Numbered from the stretch's first letter, positions 35,719-44,394 are shown. The stretch: 64,000 bases of DNA from Flavobacterium salmonis (GCF_903819435.1 NZ_CAIJDP010000090.1:62001-126000), one strand, 5' to 3'. The notes: a model not told the origin generated them from the sequence alone. Translations and numbers: made by a program.

Positions 35719-37083
35719 ATGGAAATTTCATTTACTCAAAAATACAATGTCCCTGGACCAAGATATACCAGTTATCCAACAGTTCCTTATTGGGATGAAA
35801 CCGGTTTTACAACCGAAAAGTGGACAGCATCATTTCAAAAAGCCTTTTCAGAAAGCAATTCACAAAACGGAATCAGTTTATACATTCATCTGCCATTCTG
35901 CGAAAGCATGTGTACTTTTTGCGGATGCAATAAACGAATTACAAAAAATCATGCTGTCGAAGAAACCTATATTAAAGCGCTTTTGAAAGAATGGAGTTTG
36001 TACTGCAGGCTTTTTCCCGAAAAACCAATCATAAAGGAAATTCATTTAGGCGGAGGAACTCCAACATTCTTCTCTAAAAATAATTTAGAACAGCTCATAA
36101 ACGGTATTCTTTCTTTTGCCGTTAAAGCTGAAAAACATGAATTTAGTTTTGAAGGGCATCCTAATAATACGACTTACGAACAGCTTAAAAAATTATACGA
36201 TCTGGGCTTTCGCAGAGTAAGTTTTGGTGTTCAGGATTATGCAGAAAAGGTTCAAAAAGCCATTCACAGGATTCAGCCTTTTCATAATGTTGCCAAAGTT
36301 ACTTTTTGGGCAAAAGAAATTGGCTATACTTCAATAGGACATGATGTTATATTTGGTTTGCCTTTTCAGACAATTGAAGATGTTGTAGATACTGTCGAAA
36401 AAACCAATTCTCTAAAACCGGATCGTTTAGCATTTTACAGCTACGCGCACACGCCCTGGATCAAAGGAAATGGTCAGCGTGGATTCAACGAAGAAGACCT
36501 TCCAAAAGATGCAGAAAAAAGAAAATTATATGAAATTGGAAAACAATTACTTTCTAAAAACGGTTATCACGAAATTGGAATGGATCATTTTGCTTTGATT
36601 TCCGATAGTTTGTATATGGCAAGTCAAAATCAGGAATTGCATCGAAATTTTATGGGTTACAGTGCATCCAAAACACAATTGATGATTGGATTGGGCGTTT
36701 CTTCTATCAGTGATAGCTGGTACAGTTTTGCCCAAAACACAAAGAGTCTGGAAGATTATTATCAGATATTGGAATGGGATAAATTGCCTGTTGTAAAAGG
36801 ACATATTCTAACCGATGAAGATTTAATTATCCGAAAACACATTTTGAATTTAACCTGTGAATTTGAAACTTCCTGGAGTGATGAAAACTTATATTTTGAA
36901 GAACTTTCTGCAGTTTTGTTGGATTTAAAAGAAATAGAAAACGATGAATTGATTGTAATTGAAGAAAACAAAATCAGCATCACAGAAGCCGGAAAACCCT
37001 TTGTCCGCAATATTTGTATGGCTTTTGATTTGCATTTGAAAAGAAAATCTCCGGAAACAAATTTGTTTTCGATGACTGTTTAA
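35719..37083 (+). CDS. hemN: Oxygen-independent coproporphyrinogen III oxidase
   Basis: Radical-SAM enzyme, 454 residues. Cys61, Cys65, Cys68 and Cys70 in the HemN pattern FCESMCTFCGC, then GGGTPTF near 112, SFEGHPNNTT and the C-terminal HemN domain (HFALISDSLYMASQN ... NFMGYSASKT). It decarboxylates coproporphyrinogen III to protoporphyrinogen IX without O2. The promoter carries the same FNR-type box as the cbb3 oxidase genes, which fits use at low oxygen. Confidence 0.95.
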   Translation: MEISFTQKYNVPGPRYTSYPTVPYWDETGFTTEKWTASFQKAFSESNSQNGISLYIHLPFCESMCTFCGCNKRITKNHAVEETYIKALLKEWSLYCRLFPEKPIIKEIHLGGGTPTFFSKNNLEQLINGILSFAVKAEKHEFSFEGHPNNTTYEQLKKLYDLGFRRVSFGVQDYAEKVQKAIHRIQPFHNVAKVTFWAKEIGYTSIGHDVIFGLPFQTIEDVVDTVEKTNSLKPDRLAFYSYAHTPWIKGNGQRGFNEEDLPKDAEKRKLYEIGKQLLSKNGYHEIGMDHFALISDSLYMASQNQELHRNFMGYSASKTQLMIGLGVSSISDSWYSFAQNTKSLEDYYQILEWDKLPVVKGHILTDEDLIIRKHILNLTCEFETSWSDENLYFEELSAVLLDLKEIENDELIVIEENKISITEAGKPFVRNICMAFDLHLKRKSPETNLFSMTV

Positions 37084-37226
37084 AAGGAACAGTATTTTAT
37101 ATTACTTTGAATAGATATTTCTTTCTCACAGGTAATTGAGGCGAAAGGATAATTTAGAGCGAAAAAGATTATATTTGGAAATATGAAACCAAACAAACAT
37201 TTGTATATACACCTAAATTTGGGTAA

Positions 37227-37251
37227 ATATGCGAATGTTTATTTCGCATAT
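37227..37251. repeat. Hairpin upstream of the LRR gene
   Basis: Nine-base perfect arms ATATGCGAA / TTCGCATAT around a seven-base loop, just before the cassette-like boundary GTTATACGCA (37258-37267). Confidence 0.55.
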
Positions 37252-37257
37252 AAACAA

Positions 37258-37267
37258 GTTATACGCA
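37258..37267 (+). other. Cassette-like left boundary (pairs with 38705-38714)
   Basis: GTTATACGCA is the exact reverse complement of TGCGTATAAC found 5 bases after the LRR gene stop. The same arrangement with a different sequence brackets the gene at 39067. Confidence 0.4.
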
Positions 37268-37289
37268 ATTTCAACTAACAATTGTCTAC

Positions 37290-38699
37290 ATGATAAACGA
37301 AAATATCTTACAGTTAATAGCAAATGCTAAAGAGACTAATGCCGAGTCACTAAACCTTAGCGGTCAAAATCTCACAGAAATTCCAAAAGAGATTTTTGAA
37401 TTGCGGAATTTAAAAAATCTTTCATTGAAAGAAAATCAAATAATGGAAATCCCTAAAGAGATAAAAAACTTAGCTGAATTAACATTGTTATCAATTGGTC
37501 AAAATCAGCTTAAAGATTTACCTGCTGAATTTTTCGAATTGAAAAATTTAGAAAATTTATCACTTAAAAAGAATAAATTAAAAGTTATCTCAAATCGATT
37601 TGGAAGTTTTAAGAAACTGCAAACGTTGAGTTTAATTGGGAATGAAATTGAAATCATTGAGGAAGGTTTCTGCGATATGTGGCTATTAAAAAACCTATAT
37701 TTGAGAAGCAATAATTTAAAACGACTTCCAGAGAAGTTTGGAAATCTAATAGGCCTTCGAAATCTAACATTGGACAACAACCCGATAGAATATCCCGATC
37801 CGATAATTATTAAATCTGGATTGATGAGAATAATGTTATTTTTTCTAGTAAATGAAAAGTCAAAAAATAATATTTCTGGATTTAGTTTTCGTGTACCTGA
37901 AGAAATGAAAACTGCTGTAAAGCAATACTTAATATACTTCCAAGAATATGTAGAAAAAACAAAAGGAAAACATATTGAATTTGAAATACGGAGTACAGAA
38001 GACGGTGTAATGATAGAGACATCAAAAGACGATGGGCTCCAAGAAATTAATACTTACTTCAACGAGTATTTAGGTTTTGTAAAAAATAATATTGATGACA
38101 TTGTTCCAAATTTCGAAATTCCACTAACGGAAACCAAACGAGAAGTTTTAGCGTTGGAATTAAAGCAACAAGTTTTCCATTTTAAACAACAATTAGAACT
38201 TAAAAATTTCCAAGTCAAATTTTTAGAAAATCAAGTTTCCGAATATTACAACTTGCTAAGTTTACAAAATGCCCGCCCTATTCCAATCTACGTAAACGCA
38301 ATAACAAGTTCATCGGCACAATCAGTTTCGGAGTCAAATGCATCTTTGCAAAATGAGAATATTGTAGAAATGCGATTAGAATTTCCAGACTTGCAGAAAA
38401 AACTTTTGGGATTAAAAATAGATGATGAAACACCAGAAGATTTAAAACGTGAACTTGAAGTTATCGATACTGAACTGTTAAATATCGATATGGAAGAACT
38501 CGAAAGTGTGGACAAAAAACCGTTTAAAAGAATTAAACGACTTTTTGAGCAAATGACCAACGAAGAATCGTCTTTAAATGAAGCAATAAAAAAATCGAAA
38601 CACTTGAAAGAAAATCTACAAGGATTAGGCAAATCTTACAATAAATTTGCACAATGGTTAGCTCTGCCTGTAATCCCTAACATTTTTTTAGAAATATAA
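37290..38699 (+). CDS. Leucine-rich repeat protein with uncharacterised C-terminal domain
   Basis: 469 residues, no signal peptide. Residues 15-160 hold six LRRs of 23 residues (LNLSGQNLTEIPKEIFELRNL and variants). Residues 185-275 form a charged alpha/beta region (FRVPEEMKTAVKQYLIYF ... IEFEIRSTEDGVMIE). A coiled-coil follows at about 280-320 and a helical C-terminal half (DLQKKLLGLKIDDETPEDLKRE) at 360-450. No GTPase or NTPase motif is present. Similar multi-part LRR proteins sit in variable islands and may act in recognition, but function is unknown. Confidence 0.75.
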   Translation: MINENILQLIANAKETNAESLNLSGQNLTEIPKEIFELRNLKNLSLKENQIMEIPKEIKNLAELTLLSIGQNQLKDLPAEFFELKNLENLSLKKNKLKVISNRFGSFKKLQTLSLIGNEIEIIEEGFCDMWLLKNLYLRSNNLKRLPEKFGNLIGLRNLTLDNNPIEYPDPIIIKSGLMRIMLFFLVNEKSKNNISGFSFRVPEEMKTAVKQYLIYFQEYVEKTKGKHIEFEIRSTEDGVMIETSKDDGLQEINTYFNEYLGFVKNNIDDIVPNFEIPLTETKREVLALELKQQVFHFKQQLELKNFQVKFLENQVSEYYNLLSLQNARPIPIYVNAITSSSAQSVSESNASLQNENIVEMRLEFPDLQKKLLGLKIDDETPEDLKRELEVIDTELLNIDMEELESVDKKPFKRIKRLFEQMTNEESSLNEAIKKSKHLKENLQGLGKSYNKFAQWLALPVIPNIFLEI

Positions 38700-38704
38700 G
38701 AAAC

Positions 38705-38714
38705 TGCGTATAAC
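38705..38714 (+). other. Cassette-like right boundary (pairs with 37258-37267)
   Basis: TGCGTATAAC, followed by CGCC and a small CCGC/GCGG hairpin. Together with the left boundary it frames one gene, a layout that recalls integron attC sites. No integrase gene lies in the window. Confidence 0.4.
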
Positions 38715-38808
38715 CGCCTTTAGCCGCAATCGCGGAGTTTTCGGTAAAATGAAGTTTTGTTTTTACGAAGAAATTATATCTTAGCAGAGAATAATCATTC
38801 CGCACCCC

Positions 38809-38990
38809 TCTGGTGCTCGTTTGCAACGAGTACCGACATAAATTAAAAGATAAATTGTAGCATTTGTAATGTGGTTATTAAAACAAAAGTTCATTATAAA
38901 TTTGTAGGGAATTCATGCAAACAGCCGCGTTACAAACGCTTTATTTAGTTTCTATAACTAAACAGGTACTCGTTGCAAACGAGCACCAGA
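38809..38990. mobile_element. MITE/REPIN-like element, copy 1 (182 bp)
   Basis: Perfect 26-bp terminal inverted repeats (38809-38834 and 38965-38990) start TCTGGTGCTCGTTTGCAACG. Each end is itself palindromic (CTCGTT / AACGAG around TGC). The inside is AT-rich and without a frame. A second copy lies at 39679-39847 in the same orientation. Confidence 0.85.
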
Positions 38991-39030
38991 TTGAGTTAAT
39001 TTAGCTCCAAAACCGATTTATCACCAAAAC

Positions 39031-39040
39031 GTTAGGTGCA
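39031..39040 (+). other. Cassette-like left boundary (pairs with 39643-39652)
   Basis: GTTAGGTGCA fits the integron R' consensus GTTRRRY followed by GCA. Its near-complement TGCACCTAAT overlaps the stop codon of the gene it precedes. Confidence 0.4.
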
Positions 39041-39066
39041 ACTTAATCCAAAAATTACGCAACAAA

Positions 39067-39651
39067 ATGACAAAGAAGGATAAATTGCTATTAATCCATT
39101 TCGTGACAAGAACTGGGATGTATATAAATCCAATTGACATCAATAATGTTCATAGTTTTATTACAGGTTATACGATTGCACGAAAAAACAAATGCAATTT
39201 TATTAACTCATTCAAAAAGATACTATCAACAAAGTACAGAATGAAATACTTAAGTGATGGATGGATAGGTCAAATAAACCGCGTTTCTAAAAAACAATCT
39301 ATATCCAATATTGTTGTTTTCAAAAAAATCACACTGGAAACTATATTTATTGATGGACTTGATAAAGAGATGGAAAAAATATTAAAATCAAGGATTTTGG
39401 ACTTAATTAATAAAATTGATCGAGCAGGTCATCCTTGGTATAATGAAACATGGAAAGACAATTGGCTTTCTTTAATTCTTATTAATCAAAACCGGTTTAA
39501 ACAATTGTGGAGTGATGAAGAATTTGAAATAATTAAATTAATAGATAAAGAAGTTACAAGTGGAAATATTATAAACATTTATAAAACTATAGTTCCTTCA
39601 GACGCTATATTAAACCTAAAAGAACAATTTGACAAAATAAACTGCACCTAA
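39067..39651 (+). CDS. Accessory protein of unknown function between two MITE copies
   Basis: 194 residues, cytosolic, rich in Ile, Lys and Asn. It starts MTKKDKLLLIHFVTRTGMYI. Helical segments include HSFITGYTIARKNKCNF, and an aromatic patch reads HPWYNETWKDNWLSLI. No family or catalytic motif recognised. A 39-base gap separates the boundary sequence GTTAGGTGCA from the ATG, and the complementary boundary contains the TAA. The gene therefore looks like a self-contained cassette. Confidence 0.65.
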   Translation: MTKKDKLLLIHFVTRTGMYINPIDINNVHSFITGYTIARKNKCNFINSFKKILSTKYRMKYLSDGWIGQINRVSKKQSISNIVVFKKITLETIFIDGLDKEMEKILKSRILDLINKIDRAGHPWYNETWKDNWLSLILINQNRFKQLWSDEEFEIIKLIDKEVTSGNIINIYKTIVPSDAILNLKEQFDKINCT

Positions 39652-39652
39652 T
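39643..39652 (+). other. Cassette-like right boundary
   Basis: TGCACCTAAT matches the reverse complement of GTTAGGTGCA at 9 of 10 positions. It is followed by GGCGGTTA and, 27 bases on, the second MITE copy. Confidence 0.35.
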
Positions 39653-39678
39653 GGCGGTTACTGTTGCACAGCCCCTCC

Positions 39679-39847
39679 TCTGGTGCTCGTTTGCAACGAG
39701 CACCTACATAAATTAAAAAGATAAATTGTAGCATTTCTAATGCGGTTATTAAATAAGTTTGTAGGGAATTCATGTAAACAGCTGCGTTTCAAACGCTTTA
39801 TTTAGTTTGTATAAGTAAATAGTTACTCGTTGCAAACGAGCACCAGA
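39679..39847. mobile_element. MITE/REPIN-like element, copy 2 (169 bp)
   Basis: Ends 39679-39704 and 39822-39847 form a near-perfect 26-bp inverted repeat. Internal blocks shared with copy 1 include TAAATTGTAGCATTT, TTTGTAGGGAATTCATG and CAAACGCTTTATTTAGTTT. Shorter than copy 1 by 13 bases, mostly in the middle. The remaining bases to 39998 hold only the toxin-antitoxin promoter. Confidence 0.85.
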
Positions 39848-39998
39848 TTGAAATTATTTCACGAATTTTCCTTACTTCGCGCCCTGCTTTTAATAACTTT
39901 TTTGAAAGACTTCAAGTAGTATAAAAGAGAAATTTAACAAAGCATCTCAAGAAACATCTTAACTATTTTTGTAATTTTGAATATTAAAATTTCAGACT

Positions 39999-40238
39999 AT
40001 GAAACTTGAATTGAACATACAAAACAAAAAATTGGAATTAATCCAATGGCTTTCTACATTGGAGGATTCAACGATTATAGAAAAAATTATTGCTTTGAGA
40101 AATAATGAATCAAAAGATTGGTGGGATTCCATTTCTGAGAGTGAAAAAGAATCTATCGAGCAAGGTCTGAATGATGCTAATTCCGGAAAATTAAATTCTC
40201 ATTCAAGCGCAAGAAAGCTATATGAAAAATGGCTATAA
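39999..40238 (+). CDS. Antitoxin-like addiction module protein
   Basis: 79 residues. Its C-terminal DWWDSISESEKESIEQGL and SSARKLYEKWL match the small partner proteins encoded just before RelE/ParE toxins in Bacteroidota. The N-terminus would be the dimer/DNA-binding part. TAATTTTG at 39972-39979 is a -7 element 19 bases upstream. It overlaps the toxin gene by 17 bases. Confidence 0.85.
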   Translation: MKLELNIQNKKLELIQWLSTLEDSTIIEKIIALRNNESKDWWDSISESEKESIEQGLNDANSGKLNSHSSARKLYEKWL

Positions 40239-40527
40239 AATACTTTGGACAGACTTTGCTCTAAAGGAATTAGAAAAAACAATTGAATACTTAGAAGAGA
40301 ACTGGACCGAGAAAGAATTACATCATCTCGCTATTAAAATTGAGGAAACATTAAGCTTCATTTCAGAAAATCCAAATTTATTCCAAATCTCTGATGTCAA
40401 AAAAGGTATTCGCAGGGTTATAATATTAAATCATAATACACTTTATTATAGATTTCAGAATAATCAAATTGAAATAATCTCATTTTTTTCTAATAAACAA
40501 AACCCTACGAAAAGAAGGTTAAAGTGA
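40222..40527 (+). CDS. RelE/ParE-family toxin
   Basis: 101 residues with the family order: ILWTDFALKELEKTIEYLEENW, a helix with AIKIEETLSFISENP, GIRRVIILNHNTLYYRF and a final strand IEIISFFSNKQNPTKR. ParE members inhibit gyrase and RelE members cleave ribosome-bound mRNA; which applies here is not clear. It overlaps the antitoxin gene and ends 55 bases before the convergent TauE-like gene. Confidence 0.88.
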   Translation: MKNGYKILWTDFALKELEKTIEYLEENWTEKELHHLAIKIEETLSFISENPNLFQISDVKKGIRRVIILNHNTLYYRFQNNQIEIISFFSNKQNPTKRRLK

Positions 40528-40582
40528 CCTTAACCCAGAAACAAGTAACTGTGGAACAAATTGATATAAATTCAACATTAGC

Positions 40583-41284
40583 TTAATGACAATCAGGACT
40601 CCCCTGTACAAACAAACTCATATTAGATGGAGAAACATACGGAATTCCCAATCCTAAACCCCTGAGGATAAACAAAACTCCAATCACAACAGCTACATAA
40701 GGAATAGCTTTTTGAATTTTATTTCGAAAAGGCAGTTTCAGTAAAGAATGTATGTACACCACAATCGTCATTAAAGGTATAGTTCCTAATCCGAACAAGA
40801 GCATATATAAAACACCAAAACCGGCACTTTGCATCGCTATGGCTCCAAATAAAGCCACATATACCATTCCGCAAGGCAGGAAACCGTTAAGTAATCCAAT
40901 CGTGAAAAGAGATTTGTAGCTTTTGTTTTTAAACTGGCTTCCTAAAGTAGATTTTAGGTTTGAAATCACTTTATAAACCGGTTTAGAGAAATTGTATTTT
41001 GAAAAGATTCTTTCCGGAATTAAAACGGCAGCAATCATCGCCACACCAATAATAATAGACATTTTCTGCTGTAATCCGGCCAGGAAAAAACCTCTTCCCA
41101 ATAATCCGAAAATCAGTCCGATTGTGGCGTAGGCTGTTAATCTTCCCAAATGATAGGTGATAATCTGTGTTACTTTTTTAGCTTCATTTTGATGATCAAC
41201 CGGAAGCATCATCGCAATGGGACCACACATCCCAACGCAATGCAAACTGCTGATAAGTCCTAATATGAAAGCGGAATACAACAT
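40583..41284 (-). CDS. TauE/SafE-like (UreH-domain) membrane protein of the cbb3 locus
   Basis: 233 residues, six to seven hydrophobic segments. It begins FILGLISSLHCVGMCGPIAMM, with the Cys pair H-C-V-G-M-C-G typical of the UreH/CcdA-like members encoded at the end of cco operons. The second half-motif GLLNGFLPCGMVYVAL repeats it. Probably an inner-membrane metal or thiol transporter that helps oxidase assembly. The copper link is inference. Last gene of the operon, 77 bases after ccoH. Confidence 0.8.
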   Translation of the reverse strand: MLYSAFILGLISSLHCVGMCGPIAMMLPVDHQNEAKKVTQIITYHLGRLTAYATIGLIFGLLGRGFFLAGLQQKMSIIIGVAMIAAVLIPERIFSKYNFSKPVYKVISNLKSTLGSQFKNKSYKSLFTIGLLNGFLPCGMVYVALFGAIAMQSAGFGVLYMLLFGLGTIPLMTIVVYIHSLLKLPFRNKIQKAIPYVAVVIGVLFILRGLGLGIPYVSPSNMSLFVQGSPDCH

Positions 41285-41361
41285 TTATTATTTATTTTTT
41301 ATCACAGATTTTGCAGATTCAAAAACTAAAAATAACTTCAATTTTTACCTGCTCACGTTTT

Positions 41362-41811
41362 TTAATTAACGTAAATAACCTCTTTGGTTAAGTATTTTTT
41401 GCCTTCGTACTGCCATTCCATATTGACATCCCAGCGTCCTTTTACTAATTTCTTTTGCGGAATAAGCAAAGATGAATTGGTCAGGACAATCTGAGTATTA
41501 AAATCAAACTTTTTGTTTGAAGGACGATACAGCAAAACGTTTCCTTTAAGTTTATTGCTTTCAAAAGTTCCAGGAAAAGTAATTCTGACTCCGTCTTCCA
41601 CATACTTAATCGAAGGCTTGTGCTGCAAATCATGTGAATTCTGAATTCGTGCCATCTCCTCCTGAAAATGTGAATCGTGTTTGTAATATTCTTCAACAAC
41701 CAAATCGTTGTCGTATTTGCTGTTGGATTGCACTTCAAAAACAAAATATAAAATAAAGGTCATAAACAATCCGAATGCTATGACAATTCCTGTTCCCCAA
41801 TTGATTTTCAT
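41362..41811 (-). CDS. ccoH: FixH/CcoH-family assembly protein
   Basis: 149 residues, TM helix at 6-27 (GTGIVIAFGLFMTFILYFVF), then a periplasmic beta domain with VEEYYKHDSHFQEEMARI, the family's Y-Y-K-x-D motif. It helps assemble or stabilise cbb3 oxidase in the inner membrane. 12 bases after ccoG. Confidence 0.88.
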   Translation of the reverse strand: MKINWGTGIVIAFGLFMTFILYFVFEVQSNSKYDNDLVVEEYYKHDSHFQEEMARIQNSHDLQHKPSIKYVEDGVRITFPGTFESNKLKGNVLLYRPSNKKFDFNTQIVLTNSSLLIPQKKLVKGRWDVNMEWQYEGKKYLTKEVIYVN

Positions 41812-41823
41812 ATTTTCACTTTT

Positions 41824-43242
41824 TTAATTAAAACTTCTCGGTCCTAAAAAGTTGGTTGTTGTGGTTTCTAATAATTCGTTGCCGTTGTAAACACCAATTT
41901 TAACTTTGGTTTTATCGCTTTCCAAAAGGACTTCATTGATTTCGATGAATAATGTTCCCTGTGAAATTTCTTCTTTTGCTACTTTAAAATGCTGTTCACC
42001 CACCTTGCTGATTTCACCTTTCTGATCGATTAACTCAAAATGAATATCGCTGTACTCTTTCATAGTCTTGTTTACGATTTTATACGTGTAAACATTACTG
42101 ATTTTATCGCCTTTGTGCTGAAAAAGCTGTCCTGGCAAACGTAAAATAATAGCTTCGACATTGGTTCTTAAAAACAACATTCCAACAAAAACACTTAATA
42201 GAATGAATAAGACGGCCGTATACCCTTTCATTCGGGCTGTGAATTTAAAAGGGGCTTTTTTCTCTATTTCGTCTTCAGAAGCATAACGAATCAATCCTTT
42301 TGGCAAACCAACTGAATCCATAATCGAATCACATTCATCGATACAGGCGGTGCAGTTCGTACATTCTAACTGCGTTCCGTTTCGAATGTCGATTCCCATT
42401 GGGCAGACATGCACACATTGATGGCAATCGATACAATCTCCTTTTCCGGTTAAAGTCCTGTCTTCTTTTTTATTGAATTTGGCTCGCCCCTGCTCCTTTT
42501 CACCACGCACAAAATCATAAGCTACATTTATGGATTTATTGTCTAAAAGTACCCCTTGTAATCTGCCGTACGGACAGGCAATAATACAAACCTGCTCTCG
42601 AAACCAAACAAAAACAAAATAGAAAACACCGGTAAAAATCAGCAGTGCCGTAAAATTGCCCGCTTGTTCAATCGGTCCCTGCTCCATCATTAGAAACAAG
42701 GTATCGCTACCCACTAAATACGCCAGAAAAACATTTGCAATTCCGAAAGAAATCAGGAAGAAGAGCAACCATTTGGTAAGCCTTTTTCGGATTTTCTCTG
42801 CATTCCATTCCTGCTTTGCCAAACGCAATTGTGCGCCGCGGTCACCGTCAATCCAATATTCGATTCGGCGGAAAACCATTTCGAGAAAGATGGTCTGAGG
42901 ACAAATCCATCCGCAAAATATCCTTCCGAAAACAACGGTGAACAGAATGACAAACACTACCCCAACGAGCATCGAAATCACAAAAAGATAAAAATCCTGC
43001 GGCCAGAAAGGGAATCCGAAAATATTGAAACGGCGCTCAAGAACATTGAACATCATGAACTGGTTTCCGTTAACTTTTATAAACGGATTTGCAATCAGAA
43101 TCGCCAATAAAACATAACTGACTATTTTGCGATATTCGTAAAACTTACCAGACGGTTTTTTAGGGAAAATAAATTTTCGTTTTCCGCCCTCATCAATAGT
43201 TCCGATGGTATCTCTAAAAGCTTCGTCTGGTAAATTTGACAT
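41824..43242 (-). CDS. ccoG: Cytochrome c oxidase accessory protein CcoG
   Basis: 472 residues with several TM helices and two 4Fe-4S ferredoxin-type cysteine clusters: CIDCHQCVHVCPMGIDIR and CTNCTACIDECDSIMD near 255-300. The earlier GRIFCGWICPQTIFLE and CIIACPYGRLQG are also classic FixG/CcoG motifs. The C-terminal part is a periplasmic Ig-like domain. In other bacteria CcoG is a copper reductase for cbb3 biogenesis. Confidence 0.95.
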   Translation of the reverse strand: MSNLPDEAFRDTIGTIDEGGKRKFIFPKKPSGKFYEYRKIVSYVLLAILIANPFIKVNGNQFMMFNVLERRFNIFGFPFWPQDFYLFVISMLVGVVFVILFTVVFGRIFCGWICPQTIFLEMVFRRIEYWIDGDRGAQLRLAKQEWNAEKIRKRLTKWLLFFLISFGIANVFLAYLVGSDTLFLMMEQGPIEQAGNFTALLIFTGVFYFVFVWFREQVCIIACPYGRLQGVLLDNKSINVAYDFVRGEKEQGRAKFNKKEDRTLTGKGDCIDCHQCVHVCPMGIDIRNGTQLECTNCTACIDECDSIMDSVGLPKGLIRYASEDEIEKKAPFKFTARMKGYTAVLFILLSVFVGMLFLRTNVEAIILRLPGQLFQHKGDKISNVYTYKIVNKTMKEYSDIHFELIDQKGEISKVGEQHFKVAKEEISQGTLFIEINEVLLESDKTKVKIGVYNGNELLETTTTNFLGPRSFN

Positions 43243-43278
43243 GGTAATTATTTTTTAACTGCTGTACTATCTGTTGTT

Positions 43279-44190
43279 TTATTTTGCTGCTGCATCGTTT
43301 TTTGGAGCACTTTCGTCTACCCAAACTTCACCTTCAGCTTCTTTTGCATCTTTTGGATTACTTCCCTGCAAAGACAAAATATAACTTGCTACTTTTTGAA
43401 TTTCTTTTGGTTTCATACCGTTCGTTTTCCAGGAAACCATTCCTTTTCCGTCACGACCTCCATTGGTAATGGTATGAAAAACATTTTTAATTCCGCCACC
43501 CAAAATCCATTTATCATCTGTTAAGTTAGGACCAATCTGCCCTCCTGCGTCTGCCCTGTGACAGGCTGCACAATTAGTGGTAAAAATTTCTTTTCCGGCA
43601 GCCAGACTTGCTTCATCTGTAAGCAGAACTACTGTTTTTTCATCCATTAGATCAGGAGCAGTTTTAAGATATTCTTCTACTTCAATTTTAGCCTGAGCCA
43701 TTTCTTTCTTCAATTCCATTTCCTGATTATCTCCACCAAAAACATCGTAATAGAAAACATAAAACACTCCAAAAACGATACAGATATAGAATAAATACAC
43801 CCACCATGGCGGCAAATTATTATCTAATTCTTTGATTCCGTCATAATCATGATCCATCAACAAGTCACCTTCTTTTTCAATTGGTTCTGTCTTGGTAAGT
43901 TTGTGCATTAAGTTCTTGTACCATGTACTTTCCTGCAAACTCAGACTTTCTTCGTATGCCAGTTTTTCTTTTTCTTCGGAAGACAATAATTGGTACATTA
44001 CGCGGTTTACAGCACTTAATGTAATTTCGATAGCAATCAAAATAAACAAAAAGACAAATAAAAAGACTGAAACCATTGGGTATTTAATAAAAGCTGGCCT
44101 GTCGCCTGAATCTATAAAATATTCCATCAAAGCAAATACGATAAAGAAAACCAATGGTAATCTAACATATACTGGGAAAAACTTTTTCAT
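43279..44190 (-). CDS. ccoP: cbb3 oxidase subunit III (mono-haem cytochrome c)
   Basis: 303 residues. Two N-terminal membrane segments (9-27 and 38-62), a third with NNLPPWWVYLFYICIVFGVF (the usual CcoP_N domain), and a cytochrome c domain with CAACH at 207-211 and Met in DGKGMVSWK. Proteobacterial CcoP has two haems; here one CXXCH is visible, as in other Bacteroidota. Starts 2 bases after the ccoQ stop. Confidence 0.93.
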   Translation of the reverse strand: MKKFFPVYVRLPLVFFIVFALMEYFIDSGDRPAFIKYPMVSVFLFVFLFILIAIEITLSAVNRVMYQLLSSEEKEKLAYEESLSLQESTWYKNLMHKLTKTEPIEKEGDLLMDHDYDGIKELDNNLPPWWVYLFYICIVFGVFYVFYYDVFGGDNQEMELKKEMAQAKIEVEEYLKTAPDLMDEKTVVLLTDEASLAAGKEIFTTNCAACHRADAGGQIGPNLTDDKWILGGGIKNVFHTITNGGRDGKGMVSWKTNGMKPKEIQKVASYILSLQGSNPKDAKEAEGEVWVDESAPKNDAAAK

Positions 44191-44192
44191 TT

Positions 44193-44387
44193 TTATTTAT
44201 CTTTTAAAATTAAACTACTTCCATCAGCCAAGGGTATCTGACTCATTTCATTAATTTTATCTTTTTTATAAGAGAACACCCAAAGTCCCAGCCCTACAAA
44301 AAAGAAAAAGAAAATCAGGAGAGAAAGAATCGGGTAAATTTCTATACCCGATATGGTTTCCATATTGTGTTTTATCTGTTCAAACAT
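44193..44387 (-). CDS. ccoQ: Small membrane subunit, CcoQ-like
   Basis: 64 residues with a single TM helix at about 19-39 (YPILSLLIFFFFFVGLGLWVF), then a basic patch YKKDK. Position between ccoNO and ccoP and size match CcoQ. Start may be Met1 (44387) or Met9. Confidence 0.8.
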   Translation of the reverse strand: MFEQIKHNMETISGIEIYPILSLLIFFFFFVGLGLWVFSYKKDKINEMSQIPLADGSSLILKDK

Positions 44388-44394
44388 AATGCTG

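Noticed and set aside
37258..39652. Calling the cassette region an integron
   Set aside because: No integrase or attI is present and full attC folds were not established. Only the complementary boundaries are claimed.
38809..39847. CRISPR array from the repeated GCTCGTTTGCAACGAG sequences
   Set aside because: There are only two pairs in inverted arrangement with no regular spacers and no cas genes.
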